In this document: in pieces, positions 35,074-44,138 of the stretch
How the letters are laid out: each line of letters starts with the position of its first letter
Position numbering within the stretch: position 1 is the first letter of the stretch
From: Ideonella sp.
GTDB lineage: Bacteria; Pseudomonadota; Gammaproteobacteria; Burkholderiales; Burkholderiaceae_C
Reading direction: 5' to 3'
Length of the DNA stretch: 64,000 bases
Assembly (NCBI GenBank): GCA_015075165.1
Contig: JABTUY010000002.1
Coordinates: 620,001-684,000, forward strand
Notes under the pieces: generated by a model
What the model saw: only the letters and a program-made list of their open reading frames with translations
Told to the model about the DNA's origin: nothing
Database searches by the model: none
Made by a program: the position numbers and the translations under genes

Positions 35074-38000
35074 CTCAATTCGCCTTTCTGCAGACCGAGT
35101 GGGGCACCGTATTCGAGGCGGCCACGCGCGCCGAAGCCGCCGTGCATGCCGACCCGCGCACCGCCTGCTTCTACGCCCGCCGCGCGCTCGAGCTGGCGGT
35201 GGCCTGGGCCTACAAGCACGACCCGGCGCTGAAGCTGCCGTACCAGGACAACCTGGCGGCGCTGATCCACGACCCGAGCTTCAAGCACACCGCCGGCGAG
35301 GCGGTGTTCGCCAAGGCGCGCGTGGTCACCACGCTCGGCAACAACGCGGTGCACAGCCACCGGCTGGTGGCGGCGCAGGATGCGCTGGTGGCGGTGCGCG
35401 AGCTGTTCCACATTGCCTACTGGCTGGCGCGCACCTACGGCCGCAGCGGCCGCCCGCCGCCCGGGCTGGCGTTCGACGCGGCGGCGCTGCCGAAGCCGCC
35501 GCCGACGGCGGCGCAGGTGGCGCAGACGGCCGCCGCCGCGGCCCGCGCCGCCGAGCAACTGCAGGCGCTGCAGGCGAGCCTGCGCGAGCGCGACGAGAAG
35601 CTCGCGGCACTGCTGGGCGAGCGCGGCGCCATCGACGCCGAGCTGGCGCGCCTGCGCGCCGAGGTGGCCGCGGCGCGGCAGGCCGCTGCCGCGCAGCCGG
35701 ATCTGCACGACTACTCCGAAGCGCAGACCCGCGACTACTTGATCGATCTGCTGCTGAAGGAGGCCGGCTGGGCACTCGACCAGCCACCGGGCCACCCAAA
35801 AGCGCGCGAGTTCGAAGTGGCCGGCATGCTCAACACGCAGGGCAAGGGCTTCGTCGACTACGTGCTGTGGGGCGACGACGGCAAGCCGCTGGCGCTGGTG
35901 GAGGCCAAGCGCACGCGCCGCGACCCGCGCGTGGGCCAGCAGCAGGCCAAGCTGTATGCCGACTGCCTGGAGCGCCAGTTCAGCCAGCGGCCGCTGATCT
36001 TCTACTCCAACGGCTACGACCATTGGCTGTGGGACGACACGCGTCACCCGCCGCGGCGCGTGCAGGGCTTCTACAAGAAGGCCGAGCTGGAGCTGGCGAT
36101 CCAGCGGCGCACCACGCGCCGCGCGCTGGCCGCGGCGGCGATCAACGCCGAGATCGCCGAGCGGCCGTACCAGACGCGGGCGATCCGCCGCGTGGCCGAG
36201 GCGTTCGAGCGCGACCACGACCGCAAGGCGCTGCTGGTGATGGCCACCGGCGCCGGCAAGACGCGCACGGTGATCGCACTGGCCGAGCTGCTGATGAAGA
36301 GCAACTGGGCCAAGCGCGTGCTGTTCCTGGCCGACCGGGTGGCGCTGGTGAACCAGGCCGTCAACGCGTTCAAGCGCCACCTGCCCGATGCGTCGCCGGT
36401 GAACCTGGTGACCGAGAAGGACGCCGAGGGCCGCGTGTTCGTCTCGACCTACCCGACGATGATGGGGCTGATCGACGAATCGAAGGATGGTCAGCGGCGC
36501 TTCGGCGTCGGGCACTTCGATCTGGTGGTGATCGACGAGGCGCACCGCTCGGTGTTTCAGAAGTACCGCGCGATCTTCGACTACTTCGACGCCATGCTGG
36601 TCGGCCTCACCGCCACGCCGAAGGACGAAGTAGATCGCAACACCTACGGCCTGTTCGATCTGGAAGACGGCGTGCCGACCGATGCCTACTCGCTCGAAGA
36701 GGCGGTGCGCGACGGTTACCTGGTGCCGCCGCGGGCGGTGTCGGTGCCGCTGAAGTTCCAGCGCGAGGGCATCCGGTACGACCAGCTGTCGGAAGAAGAC
36801 AAGGACCAGTGGGACGCGCTCGAATGGGACGACGACGGCGCGGTGCCCAACCGCGTCGAGGCCGAGGCGGTGAACAAGTGGCTGTTCAACAAGAGCACCG
36901 TCGACAAGGTGCTCGAACACCTGATGACCAAGGGCCTCACGGTCGCCGGCGGCGACCGGCTCGGCAAGACCATCATCTTTGCCAAGAACCAGGCGCATGC
37001 GGATTTCATCGCCGAGCGGTTCGACGTCAACTACCCCAAGGTGAGGGGCGAGTTCGCGCGTGTGATCACCTTCAAGACCGAGTACGCGCAGACGCTGATC
37101 GACAACTTCTCCAGCAAGGACAAGCCGCCGCACATCGCGATCTCGGTGGACATGCTCGACACCGGCATCGACGTGCCCGAGGTCGTGAACCTGGTGTTCT
37201 TCAAGCTGGTGCGCTCGAAAACCAAGTTCTGGCAGATGGTGGGGCGCGGCACGCGGCTGTGCCCCGACCTGTTCGGCCCCGGCCTCGACAAGCAGCTGTT
37301 CTACCTGTTCGACTACTGCCAGAACCTGGAGTACTTCAGCCAGGACATCCCGGGCACCGAGGGCTCGGCCTCCGAGCCGCTGCGCAAGCGGCTGTTCAAC
37401 GCCCGATTGGAGCTGATCGGGCAGCTCGACGAGCGCGTTGCCGCGTCCGAGGCGAATGTGGCCCGCGAGCGCGCGGCGACCTATGGCGGGCCGATGAGCC
37501 CCGCCCGGCCGCCCGAAGGGGCTCAGCCCCCGCTCGGCGGGGAGGCGCGAAGCGCCAGGGGTGCGCTGATGAGCGATGGCGAGGTGCGCGACGCCACCTC
37601 GGGGCTGCTGCAGCGCGAAGTGGCGGCGATGAACCTCGACAACTTCGTGGTGCGGCCGCATCGCCGGACGGTGGAGAAGTTCGCCCAGCCCGAGGCGTGG
37701 AAGCAGCTGCCGCGCGAGGCGGCGCAGGAGCTGTCGCGCGAGGTGGCCGGGCTGCCGTCGGAGCTGGACCCGGAAAACGAGGAGGCCAAGCGCTTCGACC
37801 TGCTGCTGCTGAACCTGCAGCTCGCCGTGCTGCGACACGAGCCGGCCTTTGCGCGGTTGCGCGACCGGGTGAAGGAGATTGCCGCGCTGCTCGAAGAGAA
37901 GCAGGCGATCCCCGCGGTGCGCGAGCAGATGGTGCTGATCCAGGACGTGCAGGGCGACGAGTGGTGGCACGACGTCACCGTGCCGATGCTCGAGGCCGTG

Positions 38001-38600
38001 CGGCGCCGCCTGCGCGACCTGGTGCAGCTGATCGACAAACGCCAGCGCCGAATCGTCTACACCGACTTCGAGGATCTGATCGGCGCCGAGGCCGATGTGC
38101 TGCTGCCCGGCCTGGCGGTGGGCACCGACTACACGCGGTTCCTGGCCAAGGCGCGCGCGTTCATGCTGCAGCACCTGGACCACATCGCGGTGCACAAGCT
38201 GCGCATGAACAAGCCGCTGACCAGCACCGACCTGGCGGAACTCGAACGCATGCTGGCCGCGAGCGGCCTCGGCGGCGCCGACGACATCCGCCGCGCCAGC
38301 AGCGAAGCCAGCGGGCTGGGCCTCTTCGTGCGCTCGCTCGTCGGCCTCGACCGTGGTGCCGCCAAGGAGGCGATGGCGCGCTTCATCGCCGGCAAGACGC
38401 TCGCAGCGAACCAGATCGAGTTCGTCAACCTCGTGGTGGATCACCTCACCGAGCACGGCGTGGTCGAGCCGGCGCGGCTGTACGAGTCGCCGTTCACCGA
38501 TCTGACGCCGCACGGGCCCGATGGGCTTTTCAGCTCCGACGAGGTGGATCAGCTGATCGCGGTGATCAATGGGGTCAGGGACAGCGCGGTGGCTGCGTAG
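35070..38600 (+). CDS. hsdR: Type I restriction endonuclease subunit HsdR
   Basis: A 1176-residue restriction and translocation subunit. An N-terminal DUF4145 domain (about 5-105) and a coiled coil (150-215) come before the nuclease core (VDYVLWGDDGKPLALVEAKR, near 265-285; D, E and K of the PD-(D/E)xK site). The SF2 motor has Walker A MATGAGKT (391-398), DEAH (about 489) and MVGRGTRLCPDLF. The C-terminal EcoEI-type domain follows. It starts at a GTG inside the fic stop. A 75-bp in-frame insertion flanked by 7-bp repeats adds 25 residues near 808-833, between motor and C-terminal domain, and probably does not destroy function. Confidence 0.94.
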   Translation: MTQFAFLQTEWGTVFEAATRAEAAVHADPRTACFYARRALELAVAWAYKHDPALKLPYQDNLAALIHDPSFKHTAGEAVFAKARVVTTLGNNAVHSHRLVAAQDALVAVRELFHIAYWLARTYGRSGRPPPGLAFDAAALPKPPPTAAQVAQTAAAAARAAEQLQALQASLRERDEKLAALLGERGAIDAELARLRAEVAAARQAAAAQPDLHDYSEAQTRDYLIDLLLKEAGWALDQPPGHPKAREFEVAGMLNTQGKGFVDYVLWGDDGKPLALVEAKRTRRDPRVGQQQAKLYADCLERQFSQRPLIFYSNGYDHWLWDDTRHPPRRVQGFYKKAELELAIQRRTTRRALAAAAINAEIAERPYQTRAIRRVAEAFERDHDRKALLVMATGAGKTRTVIALAELLMKSNWAKRVLFLADRVALVNQAVNAFKRHLPDASPVNLVTEKDAEGRVFVSTYPTMMGLIDESKDGQRRFGVGHFDLVVIDEAHRSVFQKYRAIFDYFDAMLVGLTATPKDEVDRNTYGLFDLEDGVPTDAYSLEEAVRDGYLVPPRAVSVPLKFQREGIRYDQLSEEDKDQWDALEWDDDGAVPNRVEAEAVNKWLFNKSTVDKVLEHLMTKGLTVAGGDRLGKTIIFAKNQAHADFIAERFDVNYPKVRGEFARVITFKTEYAQTLIDNFSSKDKPPHIAISVDMLDTGIDVPEVVNLVFFKLVRSKTKFWQMVGRGTRLCPDLFGPGLDKQLFYLFDYCQNLEYFSQDIPGTEGSASEPLRKRLFNARLELIGQLDERVAASEANVARERAATYGGPMSPARPPEGAQPPLGGEARSARGALMSDGEVRDATSGLLQREVAAMNLDNFVVRPHRRTVEKFAQPEAWKQLPREAAQELSREVAGLPSELDPENEEAKRFDLLLLNLQLAVLRHEPAFARLRDRVKEIAALLEEKQAIPAVREQMVLIQDVQGDEWWHDVTVPMLEAVRRRLRDLVQLIDKRQRRIVYTDFEDLIGAEADVLLPGLAVGTDYTRFLAKARAFMLQHLDHIAVHKLRMNKPLTSTDLAELERMLAASGLGGADDIRRASSEASGLGLFVRSLVGLDRGAAKEAMARFIAGKTLAANQIEFVNLVVDHLTEHGVVEPARLYESPFTDLTPHGPDGLFSSDEVDQLIAVINGVRDSAVAA
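37493..37574. repeat. 75-bp GC-rich palindromic insert in hsdR with 7-bp direct repeats
   Basis: GATGAGC occurs at 37493-37499 and at 37568-37574. The spacing is exactly 75 bp, 25 codons. The enclosed DNA is palindrome-rich (CCGCCCGAAGGGGC, CCCGCTCGGCGGGG, GGCGCGAAGCGCC). It encodes Pro/Gly/Ala-rich linker unlike the flanking helicase sequence. The direct repeats look like a target-site duplication. Confidence 0.72.
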
Positions 38601-38687
38601 GGGCTGCCGAGTGGGTCTCCTCGGGACGTTGGCGGCGCAGGCGCAGATCGGCGCGCAGCCGCGGGCGAGGTCCGTTCCCCGCCAGGG

Positions 38688-38715
38688 TGCATCAACGGAT
38701 GCACCATTTGATGCA
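38688..38715 (+). promoter_or_regulatory. Probable VapBC module 3 operator
   Basis: TGCATC-N4-GATGCA (38688-38703) is followed by another GATGCA (38710-38715) in an AT-rich stretch 42 bp upstream of the vapB ATG. The same GATGCA core occurs in the operator of module 2. Confidence 0.55.
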
Positions 38716-38757
38716 TTGCCGGATGTACACTGCGCCCTCAATCCCTGCGACACGGCC

Positions 38758-38991
38758 ATGCGCACCACGATCACCCTCGACGACGCCTTGCTCGAGGCCG
38801 CGACTGCGGCCATGAACGGCAGCGATCGGTCGACCGTGTTGCACGAGGGCTTGCGGCTGATCGTGCAGCGCGAGGCGGCGCGCCGGCTGGCCTTGCTGGG
38901 CGGCTCGGATGCCACTGCCGCGGCGGCGCCGCGCCGCCGGCCGCGGCCGGCGGCAACAAGGCGCCGTGGTCGCTTGCACGGGGCCAAGTGA
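38758..38991 (+). CDS. vapB: VapB antitoxin, RHH type (module 3)
   Basis: A 77-residue antitoxin. The N-terminal ribbon-helix-helix is MRTTITLDDALLEAATAAMNGSDRSTVLHEGLRLIVQREA. The C-terminal tail is Ala/Arg-rich rather than the usual acidic-aromatic VapC-binding tail. The ATG at 38758 is chosen from the conserved start; the frame extends upstream without family resemblance. It overlaps vapC (GTGA), and the pair lies between hsdR and the nuclease-helicase gene. Confidence 0.82.
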   Translation: MRTTITLDDALLEAATAAMNGSDRSTVLHEGLRLIVQREAARRLALLGGSDATAAAAPRRRPRPAATRRRGRLHGAK

Positions 38992-39359
38992 TCCTGGTCG
39001 ATTCGTCGGTGTGGGTCGACCACCTGCGCCGTAGGCAATCCGACCTTGCGAGGCTGCTGCTCGACGGCGAGGTGTTGTGCCACCCCTTCGTCATCGGCGA
39101 GTTGGCGTGCGGCCACCTGCGCCAGCGCGGCCGCGTGCTGCAAGAGCTGGCCAGGCTGCCGCAGTCGCCCGTGGCCTCGCACGACGAGGCGATGGCGTTC
39201 ACCGAGCGTCACGCGCTGGCCGGCCGCGGCATTGGTTGGGTCGATGTGCACCTTCTGGCTGCCGCGGTGCTGGCGCGAGCGCGGCTGTGGACCCGCGACA
39301 AGCGGCTGGCGTCGGTGGGCGGTACGTTGGGGTTGGGGTTCGACACGGTGGCTCTGTGA
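38988..39359 (+). CDS. vapC: VapC PIN-domain toxin (module 3)
   Basis: A 123-residue PIN ribonuclease starting at a GTG inside the vapB stop. It reads MILVDSSVWVDHLRR (Asp5), with Glu in FVIGELACGHL and Asp in GIGWVDVHLLAAA. The closest pattern is the VapC group cleaving tRNA. The start region is identical over 20 bases to module 2 (17801-17820), though the remaining sequence differs. Confidence 0.9.
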   Translation: MILVDSSVWVDHLRRRQSDLARLLLDGEVLCHPFVIGELACGHLRQRGRVLQELARLPQSPVASHDEAMAFTERHALAGRGIGWVDVHLLAAAVLARARLWTRDKRLASVGGTLGLGFDTVAL

Positions 39360-39433
39360 AGCCGCGGGCGGCCACAGGCTCACGTGGCGAGCCAACCGTG
39401 CCGTAGCATGAGCGTTGGGTTCACCAGCCCCGC

Positions 39434-42400
39434 ATGCAACGCCTCGCCGGCCTCACGGTCTACTCGGCCACCGACCTCGCCAGCTTTCTGGAGTGCGAAC
39501 ACCTGGCCGTGCTCGACCGGCTGGCGCTCGACGACGACGCGCTGCGCGGCCAGCGCAGCGAGCAAGACGAATCGGCCGAGCTGTTCGCGCGCAAGGGCGA
39601 TGCGCACGAGCGCGCCCACCTGGCGCGGCTGCGCGCGCAGGGGCTCGCGGTAGCCGACATCGCGGCCGATGGCGGCAGCCTCGACGACAAGGCGGCGCGC
39701 ACGCTGGCCGCGATGCGCGCCGGCGTGGCGGTGATCTACCAGGCCACGCTGCGCGACTGGCCGCTGGCCGGCCATGCCGACTTTCTGCGGCGCGTGGATG
39801 GCGAAGCCTCGGCGCTCGGCCCGTGGCGCTACGAGGTGGCCGACACCAAGCTCGCGCGCACGCCGAGAGCCAAGTTCCTGGTGCAGCTGGCGTTCTACAG
39901 CCACCTGTTGGCGCGCGCGCAGGGCGCTGAGCCGCGGCAGATGCAGGTGGTGCTGGGCGACTTCAGCGAGCGCAGCTATCGCGTGGCCGACTACGCGCGC
40001 TACTTCCGTTCGCTGCTGGCACGCTTTGTCGCGCACGTGGGCGCGCTCGACGCCGGCGCCGCGCCGGCCACGGTTCCGCTGCCGTGCGCGCAGTGTGAGC
40101 TGTGCCACTGGCGCGAGCGCTGTGAGGCGCAGCGCGTCGACGACGACCACCTGTGCCAGGTGGCGGGCATCACGCGCGCGCAGTGGATCAAGCTGCAGCA
40201 AGCGGGCGTGGGCACGATGGCGGCGCTGGCGTCGTTACCCGCGGATGCGTCCGTGCCGAAGCTGCAGCCCGACATGCTGGCCAAGTTGCGCGCGCAGGCC
40301 GCGCTGCAGCACGCGGCGCGTGCCGACGGGCAGCGCCGCATCGAGCGGCTGCCGATCGACCCTGACGCGCGGCGCGGCTTTCACTGGCTGCCGGCGCCCG
40401 ATGCCGGCGACCTCTACTTCGACATGGAAGGCGATCCGCTCGAAGACGGCGGGCTCGAGTACCTGTTCGGCGTGGGCGACCGGCCGGGCGGGCGGTTCGA
40501 CTTCCGTGCGTTCTGGGCGCACGATCGCACCGCCGAGCGCGCGGCGTTCGAGGCCTTCGTCGATCTCGTGGTCGCGCGGCGGCGCGAGCGGCCCGGCGCG
40601 CACATCTACCACTACGCCAGCTACGAGGTGACGGCACTGCAGCGCCTGGCCACGCTGCACGGCACGCGCGAGGCCGAGGTCGACGCGATGCTGCGCGGGC
40701 ACTGGCTGGTCGACCTCTACAAGGTGGTGCGCGAAGCGCTGCGCACGTCGGAGCCCGGCTACTCGATCAAGAACATCGAGCACTTCTACCGGCCACCGCG
40801 CGCCGGCGGCGTGCAGAACGCGGGCGCGAGCCTGGTGTTCTACGAACGCTGGCGCGGCACGCGTGACGACCCGGCACTGCACGATGACACGCTGCTGCGC
40901 GACATCGAGGCCTACAACCGCGACGACGTGGAATCCACCGTGGGTCTGCACGACTGGCTGCTGTCGCTGCGGCCTGCCGGGCTGCCGTGGGCCGGGGCGC
41001 GCGACGCCCGCGAACCGCCCGACGGCAAGGCGCGGGCGCGCGCCGAACACACCGCAGACATCGAGCGGCGCTTGGCCGAGTACCGCGTGCGGCTGGTCGA
41101 AGCATTGCCGCCCGACGCCGCGCGATGGAGCCCCGAGCACCGCATGCGCGAGCTGCTGTGGCAGTTGCTGGATTTTCACCGCCGCGCCGACAAGCCGCAC
41201 TGGTGGGCACATTTCGACCGCATCGAGGCTGGCGAGGCCGAATGGCTCGACGACCTGGAGTGCCTGGCCGGCCTGCAGGCCGACCCCGATCGGCCGCCGC
41301 AGCGCGAGAACCGGTCCATCCGCTACCACTACACGGTGCCCGAGCAGGAGTCCAAGTGCGCCGATGGCGACGAGGTGGTGCGCCTCGACACCGGTGAGGC
41401 CCTCGGCAAGCTGCGCTACGACGAGGCCGCCGGCCGCGCGAGCGTGAAGATCGGCGCCGGCCGGCCGGCGCCACCGCCGCGCATGAGCCTCGGCCCCGGC
41501 GGCCCGCCGAAGACCGGCGCGCTGGTGGAGGCGCTGTACCGCTTCGCCGACAGCGTGTTCGCGGCCGATGCCCGGTACCCTGCGCTCGAAGGCCTGCTGC
41601 GTCGCGAGCCGCCACGCTTGCGCGGCTTCGCCGCCGGCGCGCCGATCGTGCCCGTGGGCGCCGACCTGCTGCACGCCAGCATCGCCACACTGCGCGCGAT
41701 GGATCACACGCTGCTGTACGTGCAGGGCCCGCCGGGCGCGGGCAAGACGCACATCGGCGCCCGCCTGATCGCCGATGCGCTGGCGCGTGGCCTGCGCGTG
41801 GGCGTGATGTCGAACAGCCACAAGGCGATCAACCACCTGCTGGCAGGCGTGGTGAAGGCGGCGCACGAGCGCGGCGTGGTGGTGCGCGGGTGCAAGAAGG
41901 TCTCGCGGGGCAACGAGTCACAGCGCTTCGACGCGACCGGATTCGACAACATCGACGACAGCGAAACCGTCTGGAAACAAGACCACCCGCTGGTCGCCGG
42001 CACCGCGTGGCTGTTCGCCGACGCACGCGCCGACCAGGCGCTCGACCTGCTGTTCGTCGACGAGGCCGGCCAGGTGTCGCTGGCCAACCTGGTGGCCGCC
42101 GGCACCGCGGCGCGCAACATCGTGCTGCTGGGCGACCAGATGCAGCTCGCGCAGCCGGTGCAGGGCGCGCACCCGGGCCGCTCGGGCGACTCGGCGCTCG
42201 ACTGGCTGCTCGACGGCGCGGCGACGATCGCGCCCGACCGCGGCATCTTCCTGGCCACCAGCTGGCGCATGCACCCCGACGTGTGCCGCTTCATCAGCGA
42301 CGCGGTGTACGACGGACGCTTGCAGCCCGAGCCGCACAACCGGCGGCAGGCGCTGGTGCTGGGGGCCGATGCGCACGCGTTGCTGCGGCCGGCCGGCATC

Positions 42401-42922
42401 GTGCATGCGCCGGTCGAGCATGCAGGTTGTTCGCAGCGCAGCGAGGCCGAGGCCGCGCTGGCGGCCGCGGTCTACGCCAGCGCGCTGCGCCAGCGCCACA
42501 CCGACCGGCACGGCGTCGAGCATGCGATGACGCCGGCCAACGTGCTGGTCGTCGCGCCGTACAACGCGCAGGTGAATCTGCTGAAGCGCACGCTGCCGGC
42601 CGACGCGCGCGTCGGCACGGTTGACAAGTTCCAGGGCCAGGAGGCCGAACTCGTGATCGTGTCGATGACCACGTCGAGCGAGCACGACCTGCCGCGCCAC
42701 ATCGAGTTTCTGTACAGCAAGAACCGGCTCAACGTGGCGATCTCGCGCGCGAGGTGCCTGGCCGTCGTGATCGCCAACCCGGCGCTGCTGGCGATCCAGT
42801 GCCACACACCCGAGCAGATGGCGCTGGTGAACACGCTGTGCTGGGTGGCCGAGGTGGGCGGGGCCCCGCGAGCGGGGGCGGTTCCGTTCGCTGTCGATGG
42901 TTCGGCTCCATCGGTTCGATGA
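39434..42922 (+). CDS. TM0106-type RecB-like nuclease / RNase H-like / SF1 helicase fusion
   Basis: A 1162-residue protein with three enzymatic modules. First, a RecB/Dna2-type nuclease (1-240) has D116, the D137-T-K139 core and the QLAFY motif (Q151). It also has an iron-sulfur cysteine set of C21 plus C218, C221, C224 and C230. Second, an RNase_H_2 (DEDD) exonuclease-like domain (about 325-515) has DMEGD (D330, E332), VDLYK and YNRDDVES. Third, a UPF1-like SF1B helicase (750-1140) has Walker A GPPGAGKT (about 764), VDEAGQVS (about 874), VDKFQGQEAE and NVAISRAR. The architecture suggests DNA or RNA end processing, repair or defence. It lies next to the hsd and VapBC genes. Confidence 0.88.
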   Translation: MQRLAGLTVYSATDLASFLECEHLAVLDRLALDDDALRGQRSEQDESAELFARKGDAHERAHLARLRAQGLAVADIAADGGSLDDKAARTLAAMRAGVAVIYQATLRDWPLAGHADFLRRVDGEASALGPWRYEVADTKLARTPRAKFLVQLAFYSHLLARAQGAEPRQMQVVLGDFSERSYRVADYARYFRSLLARFVAHVGALDAGAAPATVPLPCAQCELCHWRERCEAQRVDDDHLCQVAGITRAQWIKLQQAGVGTMAALASLPADASVPKLQPDMLAKLRAQAALQHAARADGQRRIERLPIDPDARRGFHWLPAPDAGDLYFDMEGDPLEDGGLEYLFGVGDRPGGRFDFRAFWAHDRTAERAAFEAFVDLVVARRRERPGAHIYHYASYEVTALQRLATLHGTREAEVDAMLRGHWLVDLYKVVREALRTSEPGYSIKNIEHFYRPPRAGGVQNAGASLVFYERWRGTRDDPALHDDTLLRDIEAYNRDDVESTVGLHDWLLSLRPAGLPWAGARDAREPPDGKARARAEHTADIERRLAEYRVRLVEALPPDAARWSPEHRMRELLWQLLDFHRRADKPHWWAHFDRIEAGEAEWLDDLECLAGLQADPDRPPQRENRSIRYHYTVPEQESKCADGDEVVRLDTGEALGKLRYDEAAGRASVKIGAGRPAPPPRMSLGPGGPPKTGALVEALYRFADSVFAADARYPALEGLLRREPPRLRGFAAGAPIVPVGADLLHASIATLRAMDHTLLYVQGPPGAGKTHIGARLIADALARGLRVGVMSNSHKAINHLLAGVVKAAHERGVVVRGCKKVSRGNESQRFDATGFDNIDDSETVWKQDHPLVAGTAWLFADARADQALDLLFVDEAGQVSLANLVAAGTAARNIVLLGDQMQLAQPVQGAHPGRSGDSALDWLLDGAATIAPDRGIFLATSWRMHPDVCRFISDAVYDGRLQPEPHNRRQALVLGADAHALLRPAGIVHAPVEHAGCSQRSEAEAALAAAVYASALRQRHTDRHGVEHAMTPANVLVVAPYNAQVNLLKRTLPADARVGTVDKFQGQEAELVIVSMTTSSEHDLPRHIEFLYSKNRLNVAISRARCLAVVIANPALLAIQCHTPEQMALVNTLCWVAEVGGAPRAGAVPFAVDGSAPSVR

Positions 42923-42973
42923 ATACCGCTGCCGCGGCGGCCATGGTGGATCGTCTGCGATGCACCGGTTGAT

Positions 42974-44134
42974 TCAGAGCATCGACCACGGCAGCACATC
43001 GACGCCGTCGCGCACGAAGCGCGCATCGCCGCCGTACACCAGCCCGGCGTGCACCCCGGTGAATGGCCCGCGTTCGGCGGCGTAGCGGCGCCACTTGTCG
43101 AGTGCGCCGAACGCATCGGCTGCCACCGTGATGCCGGACTTGACCTCCACCGCGGCGACCTCGCTTGCGCGTTCGAGCACCAGATCGACCTCGGTGCCGA
43201 TGTTGTCGCGCCAGAACCAGAGCGGTTCGCGCTGGCCTGCATTGCGCTGGCGTTTCAGGAACTCGTTGACCACCAGCGTTTCGAACAGGGCGCCGCGCAA
43301 TGGGTGGGCCTCCACCTGCGCCACGGTCTGGATGCCCAGCAGCGCCGCGGCGAGACCCACGTCGGTCATGTAGAGCTTGGGCATCTTCACCAGCCGCTTG
43401 CCGAAGTTGGCCGAGTGCGGCCGCACGAAGTGGACCAAGTAGCACGTCTCGAGGATCGACAGCCAATGTCGCACCGTCTTGTCCGTGACCCCGGTGTCGG
43501 CGGCAAGCGCGTGCATGTTGAGCAACTGGCCGCTGCGCGCGGCCGTCAACTTGAGGAAGCGCTGGAATGCACCGAGGTCCTGGATCGCTGCCAACTGGCG
43601 GGCATCGCGCTCGGCGTAGGTCACGAGATAGCTCTGCAGCCACTCGTAGGGTTCGAGCGCTCGCGCATGGACCGCCGGAAAGAAGCCCTTCACCAGCAGG
43701 GCTGGGTACTCCGGCGGCAGCAACGAGGCGCTGCGCAGTTCGGCGATCGACAACGGCAGCAACTCGACCAGCGCGGTGCGCCCCGCCAGGCTTTGCGTCA
43801 CGCGCGACAGCAGCGTGAGGTTCTGCGAACCGGTGAGCACGAACAGGCCCATGCGGCCCGCGGCGTCGACCGCGCCCTGCAATTCGGAGAACAGCTCCGG
43901 GGCGTGCTGGGCTTCGTCGATCACCGCGCCGCGGGGGTATTGGCGCAGGAAGTCGGCCGGTCGTTCGCGCGCGAATTCGCGGTTGGCCGGCGCTTCCAGC
44001 GACACATAGGGCTTGTCGGGCAGCAGGGCGCGCACCAGTGTGGTCTTGCCGGACTGGCGCGGCGCGGTCACGGTGACGATCGGAAAGCCTTCGAGCAGGC
44101 GTGTCAGGCGGCTCGCGGCGAGGCGGGGAATCAT
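42974..44134 (-). CDS. AAA_14/DUF4143 ATPase (COG1373), copy 3
   Basis: A 386-residue ATPase. Walker A is APRQSGKTT near residues 24-32, Walker B is GAVIDEAQHAPELF, and the family motif is LTGSQNLTLLSRVTQSLAGR. A winged-helix segment (HALAADTGVTDKTVRHWLSIL) precedes DUF4143 with RDNIGTEVDLVLE and AAVEVKSG, the acidic-x-Lys core. It faces the island from the far end, pointing back toward the helicase gene. The ATG at 44134 begins 5 bp from a 35-bp near-perfect palindrome, and no Shine-Dalgarno is seen. The family function is unknown. Confidence 0.87.
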   Translation of the reverse strand: MIPRLAASRLTRLLEGFPIVTVTAPRQSGKTTLVRALLPDKPYVSLEAPANREFARERPADFLRQYPRGAVIDEAQHAPELFSELQGAVDAAGRMGLFVLTGSQNLTLLSRVTQSLAGRTALVELLPLSIAELRSASLLPPEYPALLVKGFFPAVHARALEPYEWLQSYLVTYAERDARQLAAIQDLGAFQRFLKLTAARSGQLLNMHALAADTGVTDKTVRHWLSILETCYLVHFVRPHSANFGKRLVKMPKLYMTDVGLAAALLGIQTVAQVEAHPLRGALFETLVVNEFLKRQRNAGQREPLWFWRDNIGTEVDLVLERASEVAAVEVKSGITVAADAFGALDKWRRYAAERGPFTGVHAGLVYGGDARFVRDGVDVLPWSML

Positions 44135-44138
44135 CGAC

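Noticed and set aside
37493-37574. hsdR as a pseudogene because of the insertion
   Set aside because: The insert is 75 bp, keeps the frame, contains no stop and lies at a domain boundary; all catalytic motifs remain.
34998-39395. 1465-residue minus-strand frame across fic, hsdR and vapBC
   Set aside because: Composition is His/Arg/Val-rich antisense of three well-recognised genes on the plus strand.
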